From Pirellulaceae bacterium (GTDB taxonomy: Bacteria > Planctomycetota > Planctomycetia > Pirellulales > Pirellulaceae), in assembly GCA_026004795.1 (NCBI GenBank), contig BPJV01000003.1, positions 434,001-498,000 on the forward strand: a DNA stretch of 64,000 bases, in the 5' to 3' direction. Below the pieces are notes generated by a model. That model was not told the DNA's origin. It made no database searches and worked only from the letters and a program-made list of their open reading frames with translations. Shown here in pieces: positions 54,038 to 63,508 of the stretch. The position numbers and the translations under genes are program-made. Position 1 is the stretch's first letter. Every line of letters starts with the position of its first letter.

Positions 54038-55264
54038 TCAATACTCTTCTCCGCGCAACCGAGCGATCTCGGCGGCGTCCTTGTCTCCGCGTCCGGACAA
54101 ACACACCATGACCACTTTTTCTTTCGGCAATGTGGCTGCTAACTCCATGGCCTTGGCAATGGCGTGCGAGGACTCCAGTGCAGGCAGGATCCCTTCAGTT
54201 TTGGCAACCAGATCAAAGGCGGATAAAGCTTTGTCGTCGGGACATTCGGTGTATTCAACGCGCCCCACGTCCCGCCAATAAGCATGTTCGGGCCCCACAC
54301 CTGGATAGTCGAGCCCTGCCGACACCGAATGCACCGGAGAGGTCTGCCCATCCTCATCCTGCATCACATAGCTGAAACTTCCATGCAGGACTCCCGGTTG
54401 CCCGTGGGTCAACGGGGAGGCATGTTCCCCAGGACGCGGTGAAAGCCCTCCCGCCTCCACCCCCACCAGCCGAACTTCATCGTCATCGATAAAGGGATAG
54501 AACATGCCCGCCGCATTGGAACCGCCACCAACACAGGCGACGACGACATCGGGTAGTCGTCCCCAAAGCTCAAGGCTCTGCTGCCGAGCTTCTTTCCCAA
54601 TCACTGACTGAAAATCTCGAACCATCATTGGAAATGGGTGAGGTCCGATGGCCGATCCGATGATGTAATGGGTCGTCTCTACCGAGGCCATCCAATCGCG
54701 CAGTGCCTCATTGACCGCATCCCGCAGGGTTTTCGAGCCGCTGTGTACCGGGCGCACCTCAGCTCCCAACAGTTTCATGCTAAACACGTTAGGACGCTGG
54801 CGGCGCACATCCTCGGCTCCCATATAAACGACGCACGGCAAGCCAAAGTGGGCACATGCCGTCGCCGTTGCTACACCATGCTGACCGGCGCCCGTCTCGG
54901 CGATCACGCGAGTTTTCCCCATGCGCAACGTCAGCAAGGCTTGGCCCAGCGTATTGTTAATCTTATGGGCGCCGGTGTGGTTGAGATCTTCTCGTTTAAA
55001 CCAGATCTGAGCTCCACCGGCTATCTCACTGAGCCGCCGTGCATAATAGATCGGTGAGGGACGACCGACGAAACTCGACAGCAACCCGTCCAGCTCCCGT
55101 TGGAATTGAGGATCACTGCGAGCTGCCGAATACTCCCGCTCCAATTCAACCAAGGCGCGCATCAACGTCTCGGGCACAAAACGGCCACCGTAGGGACCGA
55201 AACGGCCTCGAGCATCGGGAAGGGCGGAAAGGGGCTGGGCTGAGCTTGCAGATTGATGGGTCAT
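54038..55264 (-). CDS. trpB: Tryptophan synthase beta chain
   Basis: 408 residues from the ATG at 55264. The PLP lysine is in [14 protein letters not shown], with the flanking [12 protein letters not shown] block. [17 protein letters not shown], the phosphate-binding loop [17 protein letters not shown] and [17 protein letters not shown] follow. It condenses indole with serine. The start was chosen because the N-terminus then reads [21 protein letters not shown] in the right place; the longer frame adds 15 unrelated residues. Confidence 0.97.
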   Translation of the reverse strand: MTHQSASSAQPLSALPDARGRFGPYGGRFVPETLMRALVELEREYSAARSDPQFQRELDGLLSSFVGRPSPIYYARRLSEIAGGAQIWFKREDLNHTGAHKINNTLGQALLTLRMGKTRVIAETGAGQHGVATATACAHFGLPCVVYMGAEDVRRQRPNVFSMKLLGAEVRPVHSGSKTLRDAVNEALRDWMASVETTHYIIGSAIGPHPFPMMVRDFQSVIGKEARQQSLELWGRLPDVVVACVGGGSNAAGMFYPFIDDDEVRLVGVEAGGLSPRPGEHASPLTHGQPGVLHGSFSYVMQDEDGQTSPVHSVSAGLDYPGVGPEHAYWRDVGRVEYTECPDDKALSAFDLVAKTEGILPALESSHAIAKAMELAATLPKEKVVMVCLSGRGDKDAAEIARLRGEEY

Positions 55265-55392
55265 AAGGGCTCTGTCCAAACGGTGCTTGTAATACCCGCA
55301 GCGGCACACTGCCGTAGCGACCGCGCAACGTCGATTGTCACCACCTACACCGAGCGGTCAAGCCAGCCTGAAAATGCGGGCCCACCCAACAG

Positions 55393-56865
55393 CTACAATC
55401 GGAGCCATATCGCCTTGAGGTATTCTGTCTCCGGACAGTGGGCAGCCACGGGATGACATGCCGCCGCGCCCGACTCGCCAATCACTTGGACCGAGCGCGG
55501 AGTCGGGCGAGGATTCCAATCGGTTGGCTGCCACGCGGAGCGAGCAGCGGCATACACCAACCTCTTGAATGCGGCGTGAGAGAGCAACCCCGAACACGTG
55601 CAGGTCAGCAACACTCCACCGGGACGTACCAGTTGCATCGCCAGTCGATTGAGATCGAAATGCTTGCGCGTCCCCTGGTCCACCTCGGAGCGATTGCGAA
55701 TCAGCTTGGGAGGATCCAAGACGACGACATCGAATTGCTTGCCTCCGCGCAGCATGTCGCGCATGTACCCAAAGGCGTCGGCCTGCGTAAAGCGTACTTG
55801 CACGCGATTGATGGCCGCGTTGCGCCGCGCCAGCTCCAAGGGTGCGGCATCGAGATCGACTCCCACCACCGAACGGGCGCCCGCCTTGGCTGCCGCGATG
55901 GCGAACCCTCCCGTATAGGTGCACAGATCCAGCACGGTCTGGCCGGGGCAAAACTGTGTCAAACGACGCCGATTGTCCCGTTGATCACAAAAGAAACCGG
56001 TCTTGTGTCCCGCGGCGAAATCAACTTGAAAATGCAAGTCGTACTCGCGGATCGACACGCGCGGCGGCAGATCCGCAGACCGTTGCCAGCGAAAGTCGAC
56101 TCCTTCCTGACTGAGCAGATGCGGCGCCGGCTGTAGCAGCCAATGCCGAGTTCCCAACCGCTGCTGGAGACGCCTGAGGATCTCGGGCGCTCTCAAGCCG
56201 GCCGCCAAGCTGAATACTTCCCCGCTCAAACAATCGGCGTACCGATCGACCACCAGCCCGGGAATCCCATCTGCCTCCGCATGAAGGACACGGTAGCTGT
56301 CGGTGATTTCATCGAGTTTTAATAGGCCCGTCCGCAATTCGACTGCCCGATCCAGTAAACCATTCCAGAAGGCTTTGTCCGGCGGAGCATCGCTCCAACG
56401 GACTATACGCACGGCCAATTCGGACTTGGGATTGTACCAACCATAGGCGAACACCTTCAGCGCAGGGTCCTCGTGGGACTGGTCGCCGCCGGAAATCATC
56501 GGCCGCGGACGACGCGCGCTATTGGACATAGCCTGACCGGTGACCGCGGGCGACGAACGTTCGTCAGCAAATCGGTGTCCAGGAGTTGAACTCTGGGAGT
56601 CGGAATTCCCAGCACGCGCCTGTGCCGCCGACGATTGCTCGTCATCACCCGCGCTAGCCACGGCGACCCAATCCCCGGCTCGAGGATAACCATACACACG
56701 TTGGATGCGTCTACGAAACACGTTCGGATGCCCAACCGGACGCGAGAGAACCACCATGGGCAGCTCCCGGTCCGTCGGCACATCGAGACCATAACGCGGG
56801 TCGGCTACCTCCGGAAAGGCATGGGAATCCGGAGCTGTTGGCGGTACACGGCGGCGTCGAGACAT
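55393..56865 (-). CDS. RlmI-like class I rRNA methyltransferase with an interrupted PUA domain
   Basis: 490 residues. A PUA-like start (VVLSRPVGHPNVFRRRIQRVYGYPRAGDWVAV) is followed by about 65 residues of low-complexity Ser/Ala/Gln/Arg sequence, and the domain then resumes with FAYGWYNPKSELAVRIV. The EEHUD-like middle (LHAEADGIPGLVVDRYAD) and the SAM-binding part follow: DFAAGHKTGFFCDQRDNRR, VLDLCTYTGGFAIAAAKAGA, VVLDPPKLIRN with the catalytic DPPK, and TCTCSGLLS. RlmI methylates C5 of a cytosine in 23S rRNA. An ATG at 56757 could be the real start. The HNH gene is divergent, 84 bp away. Confidence 0.8.
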   Translation of the reverse strand: MSRRRRVPPTAPDSHAFPEVADPRYGLDVPTDRELPMVVLSRPVGHPNVFRRRIQRVYGYPRAGDWVAVASAGDDEQSSAAQARAGNSDSQSSTPGHRFADERSSPAVTGQAMSNSARRPRPMISGGDQSHEDPALKVFAYGWYNPKSELAVRIVRWSDAPPDKAFWNGLLDRAVELRTGLLKLDEITDSYRVLHAEADGIPGLVVDRYADCLSGEVFSLAAGLRAPEILRRLQQRLGTRHWLLQPAPHLLSQEGVDFRWQRSADLPPRVSIREYDLHFQVDFAAGHKTGFFCDQRDNRRRLTQFCPGQTVLDLCTYTGGFAIAAAKAGARSVVGVDLDAAPLELARRNAAINRVQVRFTQADAFGYMRDMLRGGKQFDVVVLDPPKLIRNRSEVDQGTRKHFDLNRLAMQLVRPGGVLLTCTCSGLLSHAAFKRLVYAAARSAWQPTDWNPRPTPRSVQVIGESGAAACHPVAAHCPETEYLKAIWLRL

Positions 56866-56949
56866 AATTGGTTTTGGTGGCCTCTGCTGCTGGAGGGCAG
56901 TACAATGAACATCTCACCCTAACTCTTCCCGAAGATTTCGGAGGCGAGC

Positions 56950-57573
56950 ATGAGCAATGGTTCGGCGCTGGATTGCAGTGTACTTGTACTCAATCGTTAT
57001 TTCATGGCAATCCGAATTATCAACGTGCGCCGAGCCATGACACTGCTCTATCGCGGATGCGCCGAAGTGATTGCCATCGAGGAAGGGAATTACGCCAGCT
57101 ACCACTTCGATGCGTGGTGCGAGCTGAGCCAACTCTTGGCATTGGAGAAGCAACCAGATGAAGACTACTTGCAAGCAGTGGGCTTTGAAATCCAGGTCCC
57201 CAGGATCGTTCGTCTAACCCGCTACGACCGACTTCCCAAGACGACCGTTCGCTTCAACCGCAAGAACCTTTTTGCCCGCGATAACCATCAGTGCCAGTAT
57301 TGCGGTCAAAAGCGGCCGCTGAGCCAGCTCAGTTTGGATCACGTCGTCCCGCGGTCGTTGGGCGGACGCACCACGTGGGAGAATATTGTCTGCTGCTGCA
57401 AGCAGTGTAATGCGCGGAAAGGTGGACGGACACCAGCCCAAGCTGGCATGCGCTTGCTCAGTACCCCGCGGCAGCCACGGGAAAACCCAGCCATCGCCAT
57501 CTCGATCACCGATCCTCGATACGCGTCGTGGCGTGCCTTCGTTCACGACACCACCCAATCAGCCACCGCCTGA
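56950..57573 (+). CDS. HNH endonuclease
   Basis: 207 residues, preceded by GGAGGCGAGC. The N-terminal part (CSVLVLNRYFMAIRIINVRRAMTLLYRGCAEVI, in pieces) is the conserved start of a common bacterial HNH family. The HNH core is FARDNHQCQYCGQKRPLSQLSLDHVVPRSLGG ... CKQCNARKGG: a CxxC zinc pair, His-Asn motif LDHVVPRS, and the second CxxC. The C-terminus (REN-PAIAISITDPRYASW) is family-typical. The biological target is not known; such genes stand alone in many genomes. Confidence 0.9.
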   Translation: MSNGSALDCSVLVLNRYFMAIRIINVRRAMTLLYRGCAEVIAIEEGNYASYHFDAWCELSQLLALEKQPDEDYLQAVGFEIQVPRIVRLTRYDRLPKTTVRFNRKNLFARDNHQCQYCGQKRPLSQLSLDHVVPRSLGGRTTWENIVCCCKQCNARKGGRTPAQAGMRLLSTPRQPRENPAIAISITDPRYASWRAFVHDTTQSATA

Positions 57574-57754
57574 CCGCCACTCAGGCGACATCGACCGCTG
57601 GCATCGATAGTGGCTTTTCATCGCCATCACGGTCATCGCACGGCTATTTTTAGTTGAAGCTGCGAAGGTTTTTTTCCTCTCCAAACGGTACTTTTCGTTA
57701 GTTCGTGAGTTTTAATAAAAGCCATCTCGTTTATGGGATGCTGTATCAAGAATG

Positions 57755-57783
57755 CCCTCGATGAGCACTAACCTCATCGAGGG
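57755..57783 (+). promoter_or_regulatory. Perfect hairpin upstream of the ECF sigma gene
   Basis: CCCTCGATGAG at 57755-57765 and CTCATCGAGGG at 57773-57783 are perfect arms (11 bp) around a 7-nt loop, ending 27 nt before the GTG start. There is no T-run behind it, so it is more likely an operator or a 5'-leader structure than a simple terminator. The A/T-rich DNA before it (57640-57730) could hold the promoter. Confidence 0.6.
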
Positions 57784-57810
57784 AAGATAGGTTTTCATGG
57801 ATCAAGAACC

Positions 57811-58500
57811 GTGACACCCTCCTCATCGCCTGTTACCGATGCTGCCAAAATGACGGACCGTTCTTCGGCCTGCCGGTCGAGCGAAGCCGTCGAGGAGGCG
57901 ACAGCGGGACGGTCCGCGGACATCGCGCTGGCAAAACGATTGATCGACAAAGAGCCGGAAGCCTGGACAGAGTTTATCAGCACTTATGCCTCGCTGATCC
58001 GTTGGCGCGTCGGGGTGGTGGCCAGATCGTTGGGCGTGATGGATCACTCGCCCCTGATCGACGACTTGACCGAGGACGTATTCACCGCATTGCTCGAGCG
58101 GGATTGTGCGTCGCTGCGCAGCTTCAAAGGCCGCAGTTCCCTGGCGACGTACGTCGGGGTGATCACATCCCGAGTGGCACTCCGCCGTCTAACCGCGTCG
58201 GCAAAGCAAATACCCAACGCTTCCGTAGAGGATCACTGCCAACACCTCACCAGCGATGACGGGCCGGAACAAAAGATTTGTCAACGGGAAGAGATAGAGC
58301 GATTATTGCGAGAAGTTGACCGACTGCCTCCCCGCGGACGTCAACTGGTAACTCTTTTTTATCTCGAAGGAAAAACCTACGAACAAATCCGTGTACTAAC
58401 CGGCATACCGATCGGGTCGATCGGTCCTACCATAACCCGTGCCTTGCAGCGATTGCGAAGTGAATTGAACCATTCAGCATCCGACCCCACACTGGAATGA
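57811..58500 (+). CDS. ECF-type RNA polymerase sigma factor
   Basis: 229 residues from a GTG at 57811; an ATG at 57850 is the alternative. Region 2 reads EAWTEFISTYASLIRWRVGVVA, then LIDDLTEDVFTALLERD (the conserved D-x-x-Q-x-x-F core varies) and LRSFKGRSSLATYVGVITSRVALRRL. Region 4 reads LREVDRLPPRGRQLVTLFYLEGKTYEQIRVLTGIPIGSIGPTITRALQRLRS, with the HTH near the end. It would steer RNA polymerase to a set of promoters, which is unknown. The stop overlaps the next gene's ATG (ATGA), so a membrane protein is made with it. Confidence 0.92.
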   Translation: MTPSSSPVTDAAKMTDRSSACRSSEAVEEATAGRSADIALAKRLIDKEPEAWTEFISTYASLIRWRVGVVARSLGVMDHSPLIDDLTEDVFTALLERDCASLRSFKGRSSLATYVGVITSRVALRRLTASAKQIPNASVEDHCQHLTSDDGPEQKICQREEIERLLREVDRLPPRGRQLVTLFYLEGKTYEQIRVLTGIPIGSIGPTITRALQRLRSELNHSASDPTLE

Positions 58501-60554
58501 CACACGAAAACCAACTGACTCGACAGACGATCGTAGGGGTGCTCCAACGAGCGGTGGTGCAAGCGGAGCGGACGGGCAACGTCACCGATGGGACGACACT
58601 CAACTCTCTCGTAGACCGGGTGCGGGCCGATTTGCGGCTGCCCCCACCATCGCTCGATCGCGTCCAGGACCAGCCCACCGACGAAGTCGTCGCTGCTTTC
58701 ATCGAAGGACGGGCGAATCGACACGAGGAGCATGCCATCATCGCGGCTCTTCCCCACGATCCGTTCTTATTGACCGTCCTGGTGACGGAATTCGTCGCTC
58801 AAAGGACCTCTCGGCCGACCACTGCTCTGGACCATGAACTGGTGCAGAGTTTGCAAGCGAAGGCCCCCGTCTGGCTCTCCACTTCACCTCGAACCGCACG
58901 GGCGGCGACACGTCCAGCTACGCGTTGGCGCCGCACCGCTCTCCACCAACTCCGCGTATGGCCACCCCAACGCCTACGACAATTTCTCGGTGTATTGGCT
59001 GCAGCCGCATGCCTCGTAATCGCCTGCTTGCCGTGGATTGCCCAGCGCCAGCAGCAACCGCCATGGCGCGTTCGAGACGCGCTTTCGCTGAACGACGACA
59101 GCCATACTTACGGAGAACCTAATGCCAGAAGAGCCACGGCAGGAAGCTCCGATTCTCGAACCTCCGCTGGAGTGGACGCCTCATCCTCCAATGCGCTGGC
59201 CCCATTCGTCGAGGTCGATCTCGAGCAGTCGGTGCAGGAGATTGAGCGCTTTTTGACCTCTACCAGCGGTGACTCGTCATCCGCCTCAGCAATTGCCGAG
59301 CTGCAGACCGAATCGATGCCGGGCAGTGAATCGACGAACCGAACCTCAGCAAGACATCGTCCGACGTGGCGCGACAAGTCACGACCCGATCACGGTTCGC
59401 CGGCTTGGCTACGATGGCGGCGCATCAACGGCATTTTGGCGCAATCCCATCGGGGGAGTGGCGTGGACCAGTGGCGTGCAGTACCTGACGGCGACGATCC
59501 GGCGGATTGGTCCCTCACCCCGATGGCGGACGCCGCCACCGAGTGGTTGACTTTGCCTGGAAGTTACGCGGAAGCCGAACTCGCCGGCGGGGGACGGTTG
59601 GTGTTGCGGGAGGCGACGAATCTGGGGCTCGAACTGCCGGATGCAGACGACGGGGAGTCGCCCGCACTGCAGCTCCGATTCGGCAGCGTGGCCATGCTCG
59701 ACATCCCCCAGACGCAACGGTTAGTTATCCAAGTCACTCCCGGCCGCCACAGTACCATCGAGGTCACCACTTCTTCGCAATGGTGGATGCAACGCACAAC
59801 CGATGGAATTCAAGTGCGAGTCGCCGACGGCAGATTACACGTCGATGGACAACCAGTCGAATCAGGTCAAGGCGTGGTGCTGGGAGCCGAGCCTACCTCG
59901 CCTGAGAAACTGGATGCCAGCTTGCCGCACTGGGCGGTTGCACTACCTGAAGGGACGGACATTCCCCGTCAGATCCTAGCGAACATCGACCTTCAACACG
60001 AGTTGCCGCGTGCGCTGGACCACCAGTTGGTACGGATGGGGCGGATGCTCGGTCGAGCCAATCCGCTGCTGGTGCAAGATTATCTGCGGCTGTGCGAGAT
60101 GCGCGCCCGATTAGCGGTGGAAAACCCCTGGCAGGCTGCCACTCATCCCTTGGCTGGTGTGCGTCAGATGGCCATCCATTCGCTGCTTACTCGCGACGAC
60201 GATCTAATCGCCGTGGGGGCGCGTCGCGAGCTGATGCAGCGGCTAGGGATCAGTCCACTGGAAGCGCGTGCATGGCGTGAATCGATCGTGGGGCATCGGC
60301 CCACCCCACCTCGCCTGGTACGACAATGGCTGGAAATGCTGGAAGCCCCCGATCCGGTCGTCGCCGCCATGGGGGACTTTTTCCTGCGTCAATGGCAGCG
60401 CGGGGGACCATTCTTCAATCCGTGTGCTCCGCCCGTCGCCCGGGCACGGATGAAGTTTCACTGGATGCAATTCTTGCGTGACCAACGATCCGCCCACCAT
60501 GCGGGTGAAAAACCAGTGCGGCCGCCTCCCCCGGCCGACGATGTCGCGCAATAG
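58497..60554 (+). CDS. FecR-like membrane protein, probable anti-sigma partner
   Basis: 685 residues, overlapping the sigma gene by four bases. The cytoplasmic start (LTRQTIVGVLQRAVVQAERTG ... VVAAFIEGRANRHEEHAIIAAL) has the helical zinc-less anti-sigma look. One membrane helix (FLGVLAAAACLVIACLPWI) lies near residues 163-182. The exported part contains a FecR-like sandwich: GGGRLVLREATNLGLELP, RFGSVAMLDIPQTQRLVIQVTPG and WMQRTTDGIQVRVADGRLHVDG. A C-terminal ~200-residue helical domain is extra. It would hold the sigma factor at the membrane and sense an envelope signal; this is an inference. Confidence 0.7.
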   Translation: MTHENQLTRQTIVGVLQRAVVQAERTGNVTDGTTLNSLVDRVRADLRLPPPSLDRVQDQPTDEVVAAFIEGRANRHEEHAIIAALPHDPFLLTVLVTEFVAQRTSRPTTALDHELVQSLQAKAPVWLSTSPRTARAATRPATRWRRTALHQLRVWPPQRLRQFLGVLAAAACLVIACLPWIAQRQQQPPWRVRDALSLNDDSHTYGEPNARRATAGSSDSRTSAGVDASSSNALAPFVEVDLEQSVQEIERFLTSTSGDSSSASAIAELQTESMPGSESTNRTSARHRPTWRDKSRPDHGSPAWLRWRRINGILAQSHRGSGVDQWRAVPDGDDPADWSLTPMADAATEWLTLPGSYAEAELAGGGRLVLREATNLGLELPDADDGESPALQLRFGSVAMLDIPQTQRLVIQVTPGRHSTIEVTTSSQWWMQRTTDGIQVRVADGRLHVDGQPVESGQGVVLGAEPTSPEKLDASLPHWAVALPEGTDIPRQILANIDLQHELPRALDHQLVRMGRMLGRANPLLVQDYLRLCEMRARLAVENPWQAATHPLAGVRQMAIHSLLTRDDDLIAVGARRELMQRLGISPLEARAWRESIVGHRPTPPRLVRQWLEMLEAPDPVVAAMGDFFLRQWQRGGPFFNPCAPPVARARMKFHWMQFLRDQRSAHHAGEKPVRPPPPADDVAQ

Positions 60555-60639
60555 CCCACCCACACGCCGATCTGGGTGCCTCAGCCTCCCAGCTGACGTC
60601 GGTGGGAGGGCAGCCCGAATTCGACACGCTTCATGTCGA

Positions 60640-62019
60640 TCAAGGACGCGCGATTCTCTCCCTCTCCACGGATTCCAGAATCGCTGACATGGCACTGGCT
60701 ACTTGAGGAAACTCCGCCACCACGTTCCGGGTTTCACCAAGATCTTCTTCGAGGTCATATAGTTCGAGAGACTTGTCCTTCCCGGGTACAACCGCTTTCC
60801 ATTTCCCGCGGCGGACCGCCCGCTTCGTTTCGTAGCTCCAATAGAGATAGGAATGTGATGGCTGAGGGCGCCCCAACAAAGCAGGAACCATCGAAATCCC
60901 ATCGATAGCGTCCGGAATAGAAACCCCCGCCAAGTCACATGCGGTCGGCAACCAATCGTAGTGCGCTAACGGTTCGTCCTCCACCGTGCCCGCTGGAATA
61001 TGCCCCGGCCACCAAGCAATCATGGGGACGCGAATTCCCCCTTCGTACAGGTCGCGTTTGTAACCCCGCAACGGACCATTGGAATTGAAGAACTCGTGGT
61101 CATGCCCGCCCTCGGCATGAGGCCCATTGTCCGAGGTAAACAGGACCAAGGTATGCTGGTCGATTTGCAACTCCTTGAGCAAACTGACCAGCCGCCCCAC
61201 GTCACCATCCATGCGTCGGAGCATCGCCGCAAAGCCCTTTTCAGGGTTCGGCCAGTCTTTTTGGGCATACTCGCCATAAGTAGGCACCTCCATCCCATCT
61301 CCCAATACACGCCCCGCTTCATTGTTGGCATGAGGAAGGGTCCAATGAACGTGCAATAAAAAGGGGCCATCGCGATGGCGCCGCACAAAATCCAGCATGC
61401 GTTGAGTGATCACGTCGTGGGAGTAAGTGACCCGCTGAACAGACACCCTTCCACGTCCCCCTTCGTAGTCTCCGATGACGTTTCCAGGCAGCGACACCTG
61501 CTCGGAGTTTTGCCATAAGTACGTGGGGTAGTAATTGTGGGCTTCGCTTTGATCGAGGTATCCCATCCAGTAATCGAACCCTTGGAGATTGGGATGCCCC
61601 GTAGTCCCCACACCTCCCAGTGACCACTTGCCCACCCCACCGGTCGCGTAGCCAGCATCCTGGAGAAGCTCGGCCACCGTCACATCCTGCGGTTGCAACA
61701 CGTAGGGAGCGTTGGAGTCGATGGGCGTGTGCCCCGTGTGCAACCCGGACCACAAGACAAGCCGACTGGGGCGACAAACGGTGCATCCGGCATAGTAGTT
61801 GGTAAAACGCATCCCCTCGGCTGCCAACCGGTCGATATGGGGAGTCGCTATCTCCTCTTGTCCGTAGCAACCCAGATCACCATAGCCCAGATCATCCGCC
61901 ATGATAAAAATCATGTTGGGCCGACGCGGCGCTTGGGCCTGCAGCGATGAAGCAAATCCTGGTAGGAAGAGTGACAGGACAAGCAGCCCCATCACCGAAC
62001 GAGTGTCTGTCCATTGCAT
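60640..62019 (-). CDS. Secreted sulfatase
   Basis: 459 residues from the ATG at 62019 (GGAGGACAAAGG upstream). The signal peptide (VMGLLVLSLFLPGFASSLQAQ) precedes PNMIFIMADDLGYGDLGCYG with the first metal Asp pair. The formylglycine site is CRPSR within AGCTVCRPSRLVLWSG, GKWSLGGVG and HWTLPHAN carry further ligands, and LFTSDNGPHAEGG completes the site. Sulfatases of this type cut sulfate esters from polysaccharides and are greatly expanded in planctomycetes. A matching sulfatase-maturing enzyme is not in the window. The MFS gene is divergent. Confidence 0.93.
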   Translation of the reverse strand: MQWTDTRSVMGLLVLSLFLPGFASSLQAQAPRRPNMIFIMADDLGYGDLGCYGQEEIATPHIDRLAAEGMRFTNYYAGCTVCRPSRLVLWSGLHTGHTPIDSNAPYVLQPQDVTVAELLQDAGYATGGVGKWSLGGVGTTGHPNLQGFDYWMGYLDQSEAHNYYPTYLWQNSEQVSLPGNVIGDYEGGRGRVSVQRVTYSHDVITQRMLDFVRRHRDGPFLLHVHWTLPHANNEAGRVLGDGMEVPTYGEYAQKDWPNPEKGFAAMLRRMDGDVGRLVSLLKELQIDQHTLVLFTSDNGPHAEGGHDHEFFNSNGPLRGYKRDLYEGGIRVPMIAWWPGHIPAGTVEDEPLAHYDWLPTACDLAGVSIPDAIDGISMVPALLGRPQPSHSYLYWSYETKRAVRRGKWKAVVPGKDKSLELYDLEEDLGETRNVVAEFPQVASAMSAILESVERERIARP

Positions 62020-62185
62020 CCTTTGTCCTCCACCTGCCGTTAGGGCCCACCATCGGTCGCCATTTCTCATTCGTACACCACATTTCGGCTCGACGCGAGC
62101 AGCGTTACGATGTTACCACGTTACGCGGGAGCGTTGGTGCTCTGAAGCCTGACGAAAGCCAGCATTTAACAGGCGGGAGAGATCC
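62020..62185. promoter_or_regulatory. Divergent intergenic region (sulfatase / MFS)
   Basis: 166 bp between two outward-facing genes that must hold both promoters. The MFS gene has GGGAGA five bases before its GTG. I see no convincing operator or -35/-10 pair. Confidence 0.3.
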
Positions 62186-63508
62186 GTGGAAGACTCATCT
62201 ACTATCGCCGCACCAGCGGGCCGGGCCCCGTCCCCGACTCTTTTCCGCGACCGATCGTTTTGGGGTTTGATGTGCACCCAATTCCTGGGGGCGTTCAATG
62301 ACAACCTCTATAAACAGATGATGCTGCTTCTGGCGATTCCTGCTGCAGCGGCGGCCGTAGGAACCGAGTCGGACGTGCAGGGATGGGCAACGATGGTCTT
62401 TTCCCTACCTTTCGTACTTTTCAGTGGCTTCGCCGGCTATCTCTCGGACCGGTACAGCAAGACACCGATCATCGTGGCCTGCAAGTTTGCCGAGATCGTC
62501 ATCATGTTCATGGGCCTCGTGGCGTTCTACTACTACGACGTCTTCGGAACGTGGGGAACGTGGACCGTTCTCTTTTTGATGGCCACGCAGAGTGCCTTTT
62601 TTGGTCCTGGCAAGTACGGCATTCTTCCCGAGTTGTTTGCCGAAAAGGACTTGCCCCGCGCCAACGGGTTGATGTTGATGACCACTTTCCTGGCCATCAT
62701 TTTTGGCATGGTCTTTGCCGGCGCGATGACGGCCGTCTTGCTGGGCGAAGAAGGAACCGCTCGCCATCTGGCCGGAGGCATGGTGGTGTGCATTCTTATC
62801 GCGATCGCCGGCACGCTGACAGCGTTGCTGATTCGCCGCGTTCCTCAAGCGCAACCAAATGCAAAACTGAGCTGGGATGCTCTATGGATTCCCCGCGATA
62901 TCCGTCGGCTGCTCCTGCAGGATCGGCCGCTATTGGGAGCCATCCTTGTTTCCAGCCTTTTTTGGCTCGTCAGCGGCATGGCGGCCCCCACCGTCAACCG
63001 CTTGGGGCTTGAGATGCTGGGTCAGAACGAACTGGGGGCTAGCGTACTTACCGCATTCATTGCCTTCGGAATTATGATCGGGGCCGTGTTCGCCGGTTGG
63101 CTATGCCGACGCGGCCTCAGCTCGCATTGCGTGTCGGGCGGTCTGGCCGGGATCTGCCTCTGCCTCTTCCTGCTCGGCATCTGGACACCAGGCCCAGAGC
63201 ATTGGCTCGGCTTTGCCGGGAGCCTCGCGGCCTTGTTGGTCCTGGGCATCGCCGCTGCCATCTTCTCCATCCCCGTGCAGGTATTCCTGCAGACACGCCC
63301 TCCGCGAACGTTGAAAGGACGCATGATCGCCACGATGAACCAGGCCAACTTTTTGGGCATCATGCTTTCCGGGCCACTGTATCAGATGTTTGAAGCATTG
63401 GCCGCTTGGCTGCAGTGGCCCATCTGTAGCGTCTTCTGGATGATCATGCTGCTGGTCCTACCGGCCGCCATCGGCTATCGGCTGCGAGAGGCCGAGCGTA
63501 GCGTTTGA
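62186..63508 (+). CDS. MFS transporter, LplT-like
   Basis: 440 residues from a GTG at 62186 (GGGAGA upstream). Twelve hydrophobic segments are visible; FLGAFNDNLYKQMMLLLAI is the conserved opening of the lysophospholipid transporter LplT group, and LSDRYSKTPIIVACK is the MFS A-like motif between helices 2 and 3. FFGPGKYGILPELFAEKDLPRANGL also fits. In LplT systems the transporter flips lysophospholipid into the cell for re-acylation; no acyltransferase is fused or adjacent here. The last 34 nt overlap the convergent gene at the window edge. Confidence 0.82.
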   Translation: MEDSSTIAAPAGRAPSPTLFRDRSFWGLMCTQFLGAFNDNLYKQMMLLLAIPAAAAAVGTESDVQGWATMVFSLPFVLFSGFAGYLSDRYSKTPIIVACKFAEIVIMFMGLVAFYYYDVFGTWGTWTVLFLMATQSAFFGPGKYGILPELFAEKDLPRANGLMLMTTFLAIIFGMVFAGAMTAVLLGEEGTARHLAGGMVVCILIAIAGTLTALLIRRVPQAQPNAKLSWDALWIPRDIRRLLLQDRPLLGAILVSSLFWLVSGMAAPTVNRLGLEMLGQNELGASVLTAFIAFGIMIGAVFAGWLCRRGLSSHCVSGGLAGICLCLFLLGIWTPGPEHWLGFAGSLAALLVLGIAAAIFSIPVQVFLQTRPPRTLKGRMIATMNQANFLGIMLSGPLYQMFEALAAWLQWPICSVFWMIMLLVLPAAIGYRLREAERSV

